From assembly GCA_963556145.1 (NCBI GenBank), contig OY744462.1, positions 6,820,001 through 6,884,000 on the forward strand: a stretch of DNA of 64,000 nt. Direction: 5' to 3'. The DNA comes from Hygrocybe punicea. Lineage: Eukaryota; Basidiomycota; Agaricomycetes; Agaricales; Hygrophoraceae. Of the stretch, positions 1-10,919 are shown in pieces. A program made the translations under genes and the position numbers. Position 1 is the stretch's first letter; the number at the start of each line of letters is the position of its first letter. Below the pieces are notes generated by a model, which ran no database searches, had not been told where the DNA came from, and worked only from the letters and a program-made list of their open reading frames with translations.

Positions 1-1
1 T

Positions 2-106
2 TGGGGTAGGTGGATGAAAGGGAAGATCCCGTATGGTAGTATAGCTAATGTGAGAGGGGAATTGGATGCCGACGATATGGATGTGGATATTAGTTCTGAA
101 GAATAA
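2..106 (+). CDS. 3' end of an unidentified gene (partial)
   Basis: The frame starting at base 2 is open for 34 codons and ends in TAA at 104-106. The visible tail begins with a basic stretch (RWMKGKIPYG) and ends in an acidic, Asp/Glu/Ser-rich run, as many nuclear proteins do. The gene converges tail-to-tail with HEL2, whose stop lies 110 bp away. I do not recognise the family from this tail and assign no function; the rest of the gene lies left of the window. Confidence 0.5.
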   Translation, partial: WGRWMKGKIPYGSIANVRGELDADDMDVDISSEE

Positions 107-215
107 CTGTGCAATCCATCCTTTCTAGTCACGAACGTAGTGGAAACAGACGAGAGACTTCGAATCGATGGGGCATTCGTGCTGATATGCATCCCGTTTA
201 AAATCCACGGCCAGT

Positions 216-2870
216 TCATGTAGGAAATGTCCCCAGCGTGAACAGGGTTTGTTTTTGCTTACCCTTGCCCTTCTTTCCCTTCGGGAATGTCGCAGTTTCA
301 TCCTCGGCATCCCTATCATTTTCACTAGTAGTTCCCTGCTGCGATTCGCCACCACCAGGACCCCAGGCGGACTTCGCAGGCGCTGAATCTCCCAATATAT
401 TTCGCAGTGATACATTTCCCTTCATCGAAGGCTTTTGCTTCACCGTATTCGATGTGGGCAACTCGGGGAACAATGCATTTGACAACCTTGGTGGAGGCGT
501 TTGTCTATGCTTTCCTACACTCGGTCCAGATCCTCTCGAATCGGGTGAAGAGCTGATAGCTGGAGCCGGGTTAGACGGAGGTGTACGCACACCTGACGAG
601 GAGCTTGATGTCCAAGGTGTTTTCCGTTGCCCTTGGTGGAAGGCTGGAACGGGAGCTGGGCCGGGTATCGGCAAGACTGGTGGTTGGAGAGGCGGAAAAC
701 GATCTGGCGGTTTGGGACGGGGAGCCAAGACCAAAGAAGCACTAGCAGCTTGAGCTACCCGATCCCATACTTGTCTTGATGACTGTTGCGAGGCGCGGGA
801 GGCTGTCGAATGTTTTGCATTGAGGACACGACCTGAGGTTATTTCCGCGTAGCCAGTGCCACTTCCCATAGGAATGAGATCGGGGAATTGTCTTTGTTCC
901 TAGGATAATGTAGCAGGAAATTTGAGAATTGCATGCATACAGTAGTAGTATCAATTTTGGAGTACCTCGATTTTGAAACCGTTCCATGAGCTCAACAAAT
1001 CTCTTCTTTTACCTTCATCTTCCAGGAGATCAAGAACAGCATTGGCAACCGATGCAGTGTCTTCTAACTTTTGGTCTGATATGTTCCAAATCGTTGAAAT
1101 TAAATCCCGTGCACTGGATTCAGACGCAGAGTAACTTCGGATAGCAGCCTCCACAGCACGTACTGCATTCGGCGTCAGGAATTGCAATCGAGAGGCGAAA
1201 GACAGAAGTCTCCTGCATGGGTAGGTGTAAGCACACGACTTGGCGTTCGCAACGAGAAGCAAGACTCACTCAGCTACAACGGGATCACGACCACTTTGTG
1301 GTGGTGGGGAAGGTGAATGCTGGTGCCTAATATTGGCAGCGTTGTTTGAATTCGAAATACTACTGCCTTCAACCGTTAGGGCTGCTCCAAAACCTTCCAT
1401 ACGACGGTTGGTTCCATTGGGCCTCGAGCCACGGGTGCCCAAGAGCGGTGGGTTATGATGCAGTGAAGTCGGATCACGATCACGATCTCTTTGCGCTCGC
1501 CCACTTCGCCCCCCCAAGCCAGCCCCTTCGAATTCAAAGTCTGCTTGAATTCTACGCGCATCCTTCTTATCACGGGAAGTCATGGCGGATCCATGTTCTT
1601 CAACCATGTGTGCTTTGAGATCGAGAACAGAGTTGAAGACAACGAATTTTTGAGCGAGGCATTGAGGTTGGATGCACGGGTGATGAGAGATGTTGAAGTG
1701 TTTTTCCTGAGGAGGTGGCCGAGTTAAGACTTGGGTGATTTATCATGAGATGACTTGCCAGACTATGGTAATTCACAAAGCTATGACCTGATGTCAGTGA
1801 CGTGGGACCAAGAAGAAAATGAGAGTACTGACTACTGATCCCGGACGCCGTTGCGCTTGCAAATAAAACACTCTTCGTGTCTCTCCCGCATATGTGAAAA
1901 TAATTCATCATCATCAAAGAAACATTCGCGACAAAACTCGCATAGCGGATGTACCCCGCCTTCAAAATGTTCTTTCTGTTCCTTTTGTGTTGGCTTACGC
2001 ATTCGGAACTGCATTGAAGGGAGGTGAACGGCTAATTGGCTGGGAGAATAGAGTGTGTGCTCGTGTGAGAATACTTTTTTTGCTCGGATGCACAGGTCAC
2101 TACATTTTCAGTGATTTTGAGCACGGGATGGCTTACTAGTACCGCGATAACTGACCATATTAGCTTGCTGTGAATGGCACGAACGTGCAACTTTAGATCG
2201 CTCCATCCAGTTCCCGTGTAATCGCAGGTGGGATCGGGGCAATTGAACCTGAGAAGGATAAATGTTTCCTCTCTCATCTCCTCTGTCTCGAAAAATATCG
2301 AGAGTTTCGGGTCCTTGTATGGGATCCGATCGGGTGTAAAAGATGAGAAGGGGGCAGCAGGGGACACCGTAAAGATGACGGAGGCTTGGGGATTCTGAAG
2401 AGAATGATATCTTGCCAGGACGACAAACTTGAAGCCCGCTGACTCACCTTGCAGAAGGTACAGTCTGTCTTTTTATACAATGCCCGCAGCCTCAGAGTAC
2501 AGACATGGCATGTACGATGATCACATTCGGGCACGGAGTAGTATTTCACTGGTTCCGCACATATCCAGCAAATAGCGACCTCATCCATGTCTGCACAAGC
2601 AGTAGCTTCACCTTTGGTGTCCGAGTCGGGTTGGTCTGATGGCCGTAGATTTGTAGTTTGAACTTGTCTGTCACCAGCACCTGTTGAGACCTTTTGCGGT
2701 GAGCCACGGCCTTTATTTCCTCCTCGCCTACCCCGAGCGTGGTGCATTTGCGTTTGCGTAGTTGTGCCGGAAGACATGCCAGTAATACTGGACGAACAAA
2801 GCAGAGTCAGTTGTCGAGAATTCGAAGGTTGTTGTGTGACAGCGTTCGGAACCGGCTTCACGTCTGCCAT
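216..2870 (-). CDS. HEL2: E3 ubiquitin ligase HEL2 (ZNF598 family)
   Basis: Hel2/ZNF598 is the RING E3 that detects collided ribosomes and ubiquitinates 40S proteins, starting ribosome-associated quality control in the cytoplasm. Seven exons (2870-2448, 2394-2156, 2099-1836, 1780-1759, 1706-1270, 1212-966, 899-216) give 2316 nt, 771 aa, all phases consistent. Visible: a basic RG-rich N-terminus; a C3HC4 RING at residues 101-140 (Cys101/104/116, His118, Cys121/124/137/140); the family block NCPDPTCDYTG; serial C2H2-like fingers in exons 2-5; a Pro/Ser-rich middle; and a C-terminal KKGKGKQKQTLF tail typical of the family. Exon 4 is only 22 nt and intron 4 (1758-1707) is GC-AG; both are needed to keep the conserved finger reading. 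The start at 2870 is the first ATG after the in-frame upstream region and lies 253 bp from the divergent F-box gene. Confidence 0.93.
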
Positions 2871-3123
2871 CGCGATCAGGGTGATTATATCCTTTACGAC
2901 ACTCGACACAGTGAAATCTTAAAATCTAATGCCTCGCGGCGCATCTTATTTATTAGGACGCCGGAAACGATGCAAGGGGTGAACGCTGGCCATGAGATGA
3001 ACTGACGGGGACAACTGAGCAGATCGTGACGGTGCGCATTCAAGTTAACTTTCCTTCCGCCTTTCACTACGCTGCTCACCCTACCCGGGATGCTGCGTCA
3101 GGCCGATTGTCCAGGGCACGGAT
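2871..3123. promoter_or_regulatory. Divergent intergenic region, HEL2 / F-box gene
   Basis: This 253-bp region separates two divergent start codons and must hold both promoters. I see no convincing TATA box or known operator. The assignment as a promoter rests only on the gene arrangement. Confidence 0.4.
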
Positions 3124-4692
3124 ATGCATCTCTTCGAACTGAATTACGACGTCTTGTCGTCCATCCTCCCATTAGTCGAGAGGCGGGAACTCGTTTGTTT
3201 CGTCAGGACATGTCGGTTCGCATACGACATCGCGATGCCATATCTCCTCTCCTCTGCACACCTTCACCGAGATTACAAGCAAGTCCTCAATTTTTGTATG
3301 TTCATGCTCTCTGATCCCTTCAGATGGATCCCTATGCTTCGCATTCTTCGAATCTTGGAACGTGCATGCATCGAAATCGATCCAAGCAACCATGTATCTG
3401 TTGTCTGCAGAGATCCGCAGACACCAAAGCGTTATGCTTCTCGGCAGGGCTGGATAGGATCTCTTCTTGCCGAGGTCTTGAAACACGCATGTAACCTGAA
3501 TAGCTTGAGATTGGATCATGTCGAGGTCTTACTGGAGTGCGCCCCCGAGATTTGCGGTGCCATCATTTTCTGTCCCAGTTTGAGAACCGTACATTTCTCC
3601 GGCATGGAGCAACGCTCGCGCGATATGATGGTGAACATGTTTGGCCTCCGTCATATTAATATTGACATCCATCACGAGGGAAATGTTACTGCTCTCCTCC
3701 GCCCGTTTCAATCAACACTCGAGGAAGTTTCCTGCAATATTCCTCACACAGACCACCTATCTCTGGGACTGGATGGGGTTTATCAATGGCCTCGGGTACA
3801 CACCCTACATCTCGCCAATCACGACAAAAATAGGATTTTCAAACAGGGACTGGCTCACGCGTTCCCCAACCTTCGCAATCTGCTGCTCCCGCCGCGCATC
3901 GCTCTTAACACGGATACCACGATGCGCGAGCACAATATGCACTCAGTTTGCTGGCCTCGGTTGGACTACGTCCAAGGAACACTGGTCGAGCTCTACAATC
4001 TAGCGTTCTCTTGTCCAATCCGTGAACTGAACGTTCGAGGTGTGGTATATGCTCACAATCAGCGTACTTCTCCCTCTACAACAGAAATGTTTTTGGATCT
4101 GGTGCGATCAACTGAGCCAATGGCCCTGGCGTTCTCGGTTTCCGAAGCTTTATTGGATGCAGCCTTCTACGAACAGTTTTCGCAGTTCGTTCCCCGTCTG
4201 AGGTTTCTCGAGCTCTCACTCATTTATGGGTGTGCGAGTTTCTCTCAACAACTAGTAAGCTCTGCTCCCTTCCGCAAAGTCTCTAGCATGTGCACCGGGC
4301 GCTGCGTACTCATCTTCATGCCGGGCTTGTAGGACTGCGTAACGCGCTCTTTGGGCAACACTCCCATGGTCTATGTCTCCCTCCGCCTTCTCTACACAAG
4401 CAGAAGCGTTGCCATCGCGGAGTCAGAGCGGTCGATGATCGCATTACGCATCGCACTTGCCATGACCTCTGTCCGCTTCATCGAGCTCCAGTGGCCTGAT
4501 CCGTACACCGTCGACATTCGGCGAGACAGTCCCCCAAGTCATCGCGCGTGGTGGCAAACCAGTTCGGACGTTGAGGGAAAGGACAGAACAGTCGAAAAGC
4601 TCATCGAAGATATGGGGCACACAATAAGGAAGGAGTGGACTAGGTATCCAATAAGAGGAGCTGTGGAGCGGGCTTTGTTGACTGCTCCCTGA
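3124..4692 (+). CDS. F-box/LRR-like protein
   Basis: Model: exons 3124-4254 and 4333-4692, 496 aa. The first open frame ends in TAG at 4330-4332, but a GTAAGC...TTGTAG intron of 78 nt (4255-4332) removes that stop and continues in the same frame into a conserved-looking tail (residues about 378-496). The N-terminus has an F-box-like helix pattern (LNYDVLSSILPLVERRELV), followed by irregular leucine-rich segments. This is the layout of the many substrate-adaptor proteins of SCF ubiquitin ligases in mushroom genomes. The substrate is unknown. It is divergent from HEL2 and convergent with the coiled-coil gene. An unspliced 402-aa form is possible but less likely. Confidence 0.7.
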
Positions 4693-4928
4693 GAATCTGT
4701 TGCAGGTTTTTTATTTGCGACCTCCGTCACAAGGTGCTGAGGGTATGCGCGCGACCAACGACCCGGTATACCGCCCCTCTAATCATCTATTGATTTCTCC
4801 CCCTATCTCATGATTCCCTTGTCTTCTCACTTCTGGGAAATTTCACTTAATGCACCTGCAAATCGATTACTTTTCACATTTTTATTTGTTCCTCCGACAT
4901 CGAATCATGGCATTTACTCTATCCCATC

Positions 4929-7900
4929 TTACTCAACACCCATATCCGCATTCGCACTCTCGTCGTCTATCTCAGCCTCCTCATGCCCAGCAACCAATAC
5001 ACCGTTTCTTACCGAGGTAACCACATCCGATCTCCCCATACCCAACCCAAGCATATACATGGCGGACAGCATCCGGGGGCGTCCACCTGGTGGACGTGGA
5101 GGTGACACATGTACATACTTTGGCATCGGCACGCGCAGCTCGAGATCAGAAAACGGGTCGTTCGTGACAGGCGACCCGTCGCCCAATATAGTCGATGGGT
5201 GGCCGAGGGACGGCGAACCGCGCGGCCGCGGGCCTGTCATCAGGCTCCCGAACGTCGGCGCGGGACTGGCGGGCCGCGGGCCGATCACGCCCAGGATCCC
5301 CGCTGTCCATTCCGACCACTTGCCGGCGCTCGGCCCCTCCAGTGCGGACGAGGACAAACCTGGCACAGGGCTAAGAACCGCGTCATGTACGGCACGCTTG
5401 ATTGCTGCGATGTCGTGCTGGATGTCTTCTAGTTTCGTCGTGAAGCCCCGCAAGGTCTGCACGGACAATTCTGTGCCTTCCGTGAACGCACGAATGTCAC
5501 GTTCTACGCGTTCAAGTTCTTGCTCGGAGTGGTGGTGGCGCTCATTATTGTTAATGCCATCACGGGAGGTGGATTCTGATGAAGTTTGGGATGACGAAGG
5601 TGAGAGTGCACCAGGGATACAGATCAACGCCTCAAATCCGCGGGCGAGAAGTGCCTCATCTGCAGCCCGAATCTCGAGTTCGACACGAGCATCCTCGGTA
5701 TAGTGGTACAGGTGCTCAATGGCAGCCTGGAGGATAGCGTTGGCGATGGGCGTTGATTTAGTGGACGTAGAAGGTGAGCTGGGAGACAACGGGGCAGCCA
5801 TGCTATTCTTGAGGTCTTGGAGGGTGAGGTGGCAGTCACGGAACGCGCGCTGGAGATCGTCGTAGCGGTGGGTGGCATGCGTGAGGTCAGCAAGTAAGGA
5901 GTGGGTCGGGGTTTGTTGGGGTGTAGTTGCGAGAGAAGTGCTTGATGTAGTGAGAGTATTCAGAGCATCAGATTGATTCAATTGTATGGCTAGTTTGACT
6001 GGGGCGACAAGCGTAGATTCTTGTTGAGCAGATGGATATGGAGGAGATTGGTCTACTTGGTGTGATGAGACAGCAAAACTTTGTAGAACAGCACCTGCTT
6101 CCTCTGACGCTGAAAGGGACATTGTAAGATGCGTTGTTTGTTCGTTGAGTAAGAAAGGCGATGTTGATGGTGACCCCAAATCCGCATCTGGTTGCACTTC
6201 TGGCTGGGATCCTTCCTCGGCGTGTTGAGAAGGTGGCGTTGGCAGTGATTGCAACGCAGCATCTTGCCATGGCGCCAAATCAGTTTCCAATGAATATTCT
6301 TCGGAGGAACCTTGTAAACGACCCGACGGCCCTTCTGCATCATGCGGACCTACCCCCACATCAGAATGTCGAGGTGGGATCAGATTGGCGTCCTGTTCCA
6401 CAGGTAATTGAGCCACTACTCGCTCCAGTCGCATCCGTCTCTCTGTCTCGGCACTCAACTCCTCTGTGAGCATGGTTACCGCGTCCTGCGCAACAACGAT
6501 ACGCGCAAGCGAGCTAGAAGATAATGATTTAGAGCCGCTATCGTCGCCGTTGAGCGAATTGAGGATCTCGTGTGCGTTTTGGACAAAGGATTCGAAGGCC
6601 AGCGACAGGTATCCCTCAGACTCATCCTGTGTGTGCCCACACTCTGCCGCCTCTCCTGCTCGGCGCACCCACTGCTTAAGGCGTTCACAAACGCGGTCTT
6701 CGCGGCTCATGAGGGCGAGGCGCAATGAGACTTCGCGGCGGCGGCCATACGCCTCTCGTGCAATGTCGGCACTGAGTTCGTCGAGGGCGGCGCGCAGGCG
6801 ACTCGTGGTGTGAATCTCACGTGTAAGAGCATGACGGGCGTCGTGGAGCTCAGCAGAGAGGGTTGAAAATGTTGCTGCGTGTCGTGTGGTGAGGGCGTTG
6901 AGTGAGGACTGGAGTGCTGTGGCGGTGGATTGGGAGAATTTCCTGGGTTGGATCGTGGCAGGACGGGGTTCAAAGTTGGTGGGGATGGTAGAGTGAATGG
7001 GGAAGTGGAATAAGGACTCACATGTATCGCGAGACCATCTTGGCAGCTGCGTTGTCGTCGATCCTGAGGCGTTCCAACTCGAAGAGGGCCTTGGCGAGCT
7101 CTGAGCGATCATGAGCTGTGCCGATGCGTTCGGAAGCAAGATTTGTTTCAGAGACAGATAACTGTCCGTTCAAGTTTGCGATTTCGGCCTGAAGTCGAGT
7201 GGTTTCCAGGTTGAATTCCTCAAGGAGTTGCTGGAGACCGGACTTGCCTTGTGCAAGGCTGTCGACGAGGGTTGTTGTGCTAGTGCTGGCGCTGGCGCTC
7301 ACGGTGTTTGTGGAAGGGGAGTTCAGAGTGGGACGGCGCTCCATGCTGCGAACGAGGTCAGCGTACTCGTGCACGACATGGTCAGACAATTTGCGGTCTT
7401 CCTCGGCAGCCCGAATGCGGTGCTCGAGTTCATATTCACGAACCTTGCTCTCTTCCTCACGAGCACGGGATGCGGCTGCTAGAGCATAAGCGCCCTCGGC
7501 GACATTCTTTGCCTTGTAGAGATCAGCACGGGCGTGGGCGAGGTCAGTGGTGCGCGTGAGGAGGGCAGCTTCTGTAAAGGAGAGTTTGTCAGAGATGTGT
7601 CTGAGAGCGAGGGAGAGCTCATGAGCATGGACAGCAGCCGGGTGAGGAGTGGAATCTGGGGTAGCACGAAGGACAGCCAACTCTGCGCGCAGGCGGGTGT
7701 TCTCCCGCTCGAGGGACTGTGTGCGTTCGAGGACGAGAGAGTTGGCGAGGAAGTGGTGCTGGAGCTTTAGTGAGGACGTGTGGGCTTCTTGCTGGTGATA
7801 GGTGGTAAGAGGGGATTGGAGTACTGTGAATGAGACTGCACCTGGAACTGTGCGAGGGCAGCACGGAGAGTAGCGAGCTGGATGCTGAGATGGTCGTCGC

Positions 7901-7937
7901 TGTCATTGTCGTCGTCGTCGTGTTGAACGACGAGCAT
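4929..7937 (-). CDS. Long coiled-coil protein, function unknown
   Basis: Exons 7937-7842, 7791-7022 and 6942-4929 join in phase to 959 aa. The N-terminus has an acidic Asp run, then long heptad-like segments rich in Glu, Ala, Leu and Arg (about residues 20-420), a Ser/Pro/Thr-rich linker, a second coiled coil near residues 640-780, and a C-terminal Pro/Gly-rich stretch ending in an acidic tail. I do not recognise a catalytic domain. Coiled coils of this kind serve in tethering or cytoskeletal scaffolds, but nothing here fixes the role. The start codon lies only 48 bp from the start of the divergent deubiquitinase gene, so the two probably share a promoter. Confidence 0.75.
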
Positions 7938-7985
7938 ATTTGTTGTTATGTTTTGTTTTTGTATTTTTTAAACTGAACTTGGACG
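7938..7985. promoter_or_regulatory. 48-bp divergent promoter interval
   Basis: Only 48 bp of AT-rich, T-run-containing sequence separate the ATG of the coiled-coil gene (minus) from the first ATG of the UBP3-like gene (plus). Either the transcripts overlap at their 5' ends or the deubiquitinase starts at a later ATG (an in-frame candidate is at 8103). Confidence 0.4.
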
Positions 7986-10596
7986 ATGACCAGTCCCCTG
8001 TCGTCGTCGTTGTACCCAACGTCGACGCATTTCCAAGTTTTGTACGACAACCAGCGATTTTATTATTCTCCTTATCCTCCTCAATTCTCTCAACCCCTCC
8101 CAATGAACCCACCACCAATTCCTCCCGTTCTTCCATCGCAAAAACCGTCCAACCACAACACCTCAGAAAAACGCTCGTCATCCCCAGCAGCGTCGCCCTC
8201 ACTTCCTGAAGTCGGCGGATGGGCCATTTGGTCCCGTCGCCCCCAAAATCCATCTCTCGCACCAGGCATCATCATCTCTACCGGCGCTCACCCTCCTCCA
8301 GACGTCGTCCAGTTCGCCCTTGACCTTCGCACCCCACCCCCCTCTCCAAAAAATGCGCCTCTACCCCTACCTCCACCCCCACCCCCCGAAGTCGAACACA
8401 TAACCCACAATTTGCCCGACGAGCATCTCAACCCAACTATACTCGAACAAGACACAGACCCTGCCGACCGTGACCGCGATAACGACATTAATATTCCTTC
8501 CTCTTCTGCGACTACCGAAACTACCCCCGCCGGCTCCATCGTCCCCGACATCTCCACCCCTGGCTCACCGCAGTCCACTAACACCTCCATCTCCATTGCA
8601 GGAACTTCTTCAGACAAGACAAAACCTCCTTCCTCTCCAACCAAAGCATCCACGATTGTCAACATCCCCACAGACTCGGACCCAACCCCACCACCATCAT
8701 CCATTGACGATGACGTCCCCCAACCAGAAAAACAACCCCAACCACCTCTCAAAAAATCCTGGGCGTCCCTCCTACGTCCTACCACTCCCTCATCATCAAC
8801 GCCCAAGAAACTCAACAGCCTCCCAACGTCCTCCGTCGTGGGCTTTTCTGTCCCCGCCTCACCCCAGCCAGTGGCTGCCGTGTCCCCGAGTAGGCGGTCT
8901 GACTTGCTTGCTCTCCTCACCATCCCCATGGTGGGCTTAGGTCAAGCACAGGGCGCCGCCCCCGTTTTCCGCCCGCGCGGCCTCCTAAATAGTGGCAACA
9001 TGTGCTTTGCTAATGCCGTGCTCCAAGTGATGGTGTATTGCGCACCCTTTCACAGGTTGTTCAACGAGCTGGGGAACGTCCTCGGTCCCGGGGGTGGAAC
9101 AGCGTTCTCACCTCCTGTAGGCTCGGACGCTAGGGACCCTGGCGGGAGCGTTGGTATCGGTGAGCGTGGGACACCACTTGTCGATGCGACTATCGAATTT
9201 TTGCGGGAATTTGCCATGCAAGATCGGCGAGTGGAGGGGGGTCGGTCTAGAGAACGTGGTCAAGGCCAAGGGAAGGGGAAGGAGAGAGAGGTGGACAAGC
9301 ATGGGAGGGACGAGGAGGAGGAAGAGAGGGCTGCCGAGGCATTCCTCCCTAACAATGTCTATAATGCGCTCAAGGAAAAGAAACGTTTTGACAACATGCG
9401 GGTGAGTCTTTCACTTCGTATCATTATTACAGGTCGTGAGGTTGAACACACTCGGATAAGGGTGGGCACCAGGAGGACGCAGAGGAGTTCTTTGGTTTCT
9501 ATCTAGACACCCTCGAGGAGGAACTCTTGTCCATGCTCAACACTATTTCACCACCCCGCCCCACCAAGGCCGCCCAACCTCGCGCCAAGACTGAGGAGCG
9601 CGAGGAAGAGGCGCCGTCAAAAGATGATGGGTGGCTCGAGGTGGGCAAGCGAAATCGCACTGTCGTGACCAGGACAGTGAGTACCCCATCCTTGCCCCCC
9701 CCAAGTCAACTAATATCGTATGCGCAAACAGATCAAGACTGTAGATTCCCCCATTTCCAGGATATTCGGGGGCAAGTTCCGCTCCACCCTGCGCGCCCAC
9801 GGTCAGAAGGATTCTGTGGTAGTGGAGGACTGGCGTGCGCTCCGGCTTGACATCCAGGTAAGCAACACCAACACCGCCACCAAGCCAGAAACTGACTAAG
9901 TCTACCCATGGCCGTAATTCCCCCACAGCGCGAGCAGATCCGCACGATCCAGGACGCGCTGGCGTATATATCACTCCCGGAGACCGTGCAGGTGACGCCG
10001 CCTGCCAGGCCACCGGGGGTGACGATCGAGGCGAGCCAGCAAGTCCTCGTCGAAGCGCTCCCACCAATCTTAGTGTTACACCTGAAGAGGTTCCTGTACG
10101 ACAAGGGTGTGGGTGGGGTCGTGAAGCTCGGGCGGCAAGTTCGGTTTGGACCTGAGCTAGAAATCGGCTCTGGTACGTTTTTTTTTTGGGTATAGTCGGC
10201 GGGTGTGAGCACTCAGGTGCTGATTATGGTGGGTGTGTATTCAGAATTGATGGCGCCAGCTGCACGCAAAGCTCATTTGACGAGGTATAAGCTGTTTGGA
10301 GGCACGTATTTCTACTTTTCCTTCCTCCCGCACCATTGTTCAAATCATCTGGACTCGCAGTACTTTACCACCACGGCCTCTCCGCCTCTGGTGGGCATTA
10401 CACGTTGGATGTCCTTCACCCGGAGCGTTTCCCGTCTGGCGTCGTGGGCTCTGCGGGGCATGCCCGTGAGGGGTGGGTGCGCATCGACGACGAGTTGGTG
10501 GTGGATGTGCGGCCGGAAGATGTGTTTGGGGGCTGGGAGCGGGATGACCGGTGTGCATATTTGCTGTTTTATGCAAGGGTCGGCGGGAGGGGCTAA
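7986..10596 (+). CDS. UBP3: Ubiquitin C-terminal hydrolase, USP10/Ubp3 type
   Basis: A cysteine protease that removes ubiquitin from proteins; USP10/Ubp3 members act on 40S ribosomal proteins and trafficking factors with a G3BP/Bre5 partner. Exons 7986-9401, 9461-9676, 9732-9857, 9929-10172, 10245-10301 and 10361-10596 give 764 aa with all phases consistent. Residues 1-330 are Pro/Ser/Thr-rich and probably disordered. The Cys box RGLLNSGNMCFANAV places the nucleophile at Cys340; GHQEDAEEFFGFYLDTL follows; the His box SASGGHY places His699; WVRIDDELVV supplies the Asp box. Intron 5 (10302-10360) appears to be GC-AG, because only that choice keeps the conserved LFG-VLYHHG reading. Convergent with the F-box gene downstream. 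The USP class is certain; USP10/Ubp3 membership is likely from the Cys box and the spacing of the conserved blocks. Confidence 0.88.
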
Positions 10597-10919
10597 GTAG
10601 GAAGAACGGGGGTGGAGGTCGCGGTCGAGGATGCAGACGTGATGGTGGGTGGTTGGTGCCGGGGGGTGAAGGTGACTTTCGTGCTTTTTGGATGTAGATG
10701 AAGGATTATGAGGGCTGACTGCTGCTGGTGTGCATGAATCTGTCTAGTCATCGGCTTGTGCTTTGGGGGCAAGACTTCTTGCACTTGGTTTGTGTTTTCA
10801 CAATGCAGCGAGCTGCCGATGCTTTCGACACCAGTTTGTAGCTGACCAAAACGGAATCATCTGTATATACACTTCTACTACAAGATGGAGTTGATTAGAG
10901 TGATGCGGCGAACAACCAC
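10597..10919. other. Convergent 3' intergenic region
   Basis: This stretch lies between the stop of the UBP3-like gene and the stop of the minus-strand F-box gene. It presumably holds both 3' UTRs. No gene or structured element is visible. Confidence 0.5.

Noticed and set aside
238..753. 171-codon plus-strand frame opposite the HEL2 C-terminus
   Set aside because: Shadow of the Pro/Ser-rich HEL2 exon; the minus-strand reading has the conserved C-terminal motif.
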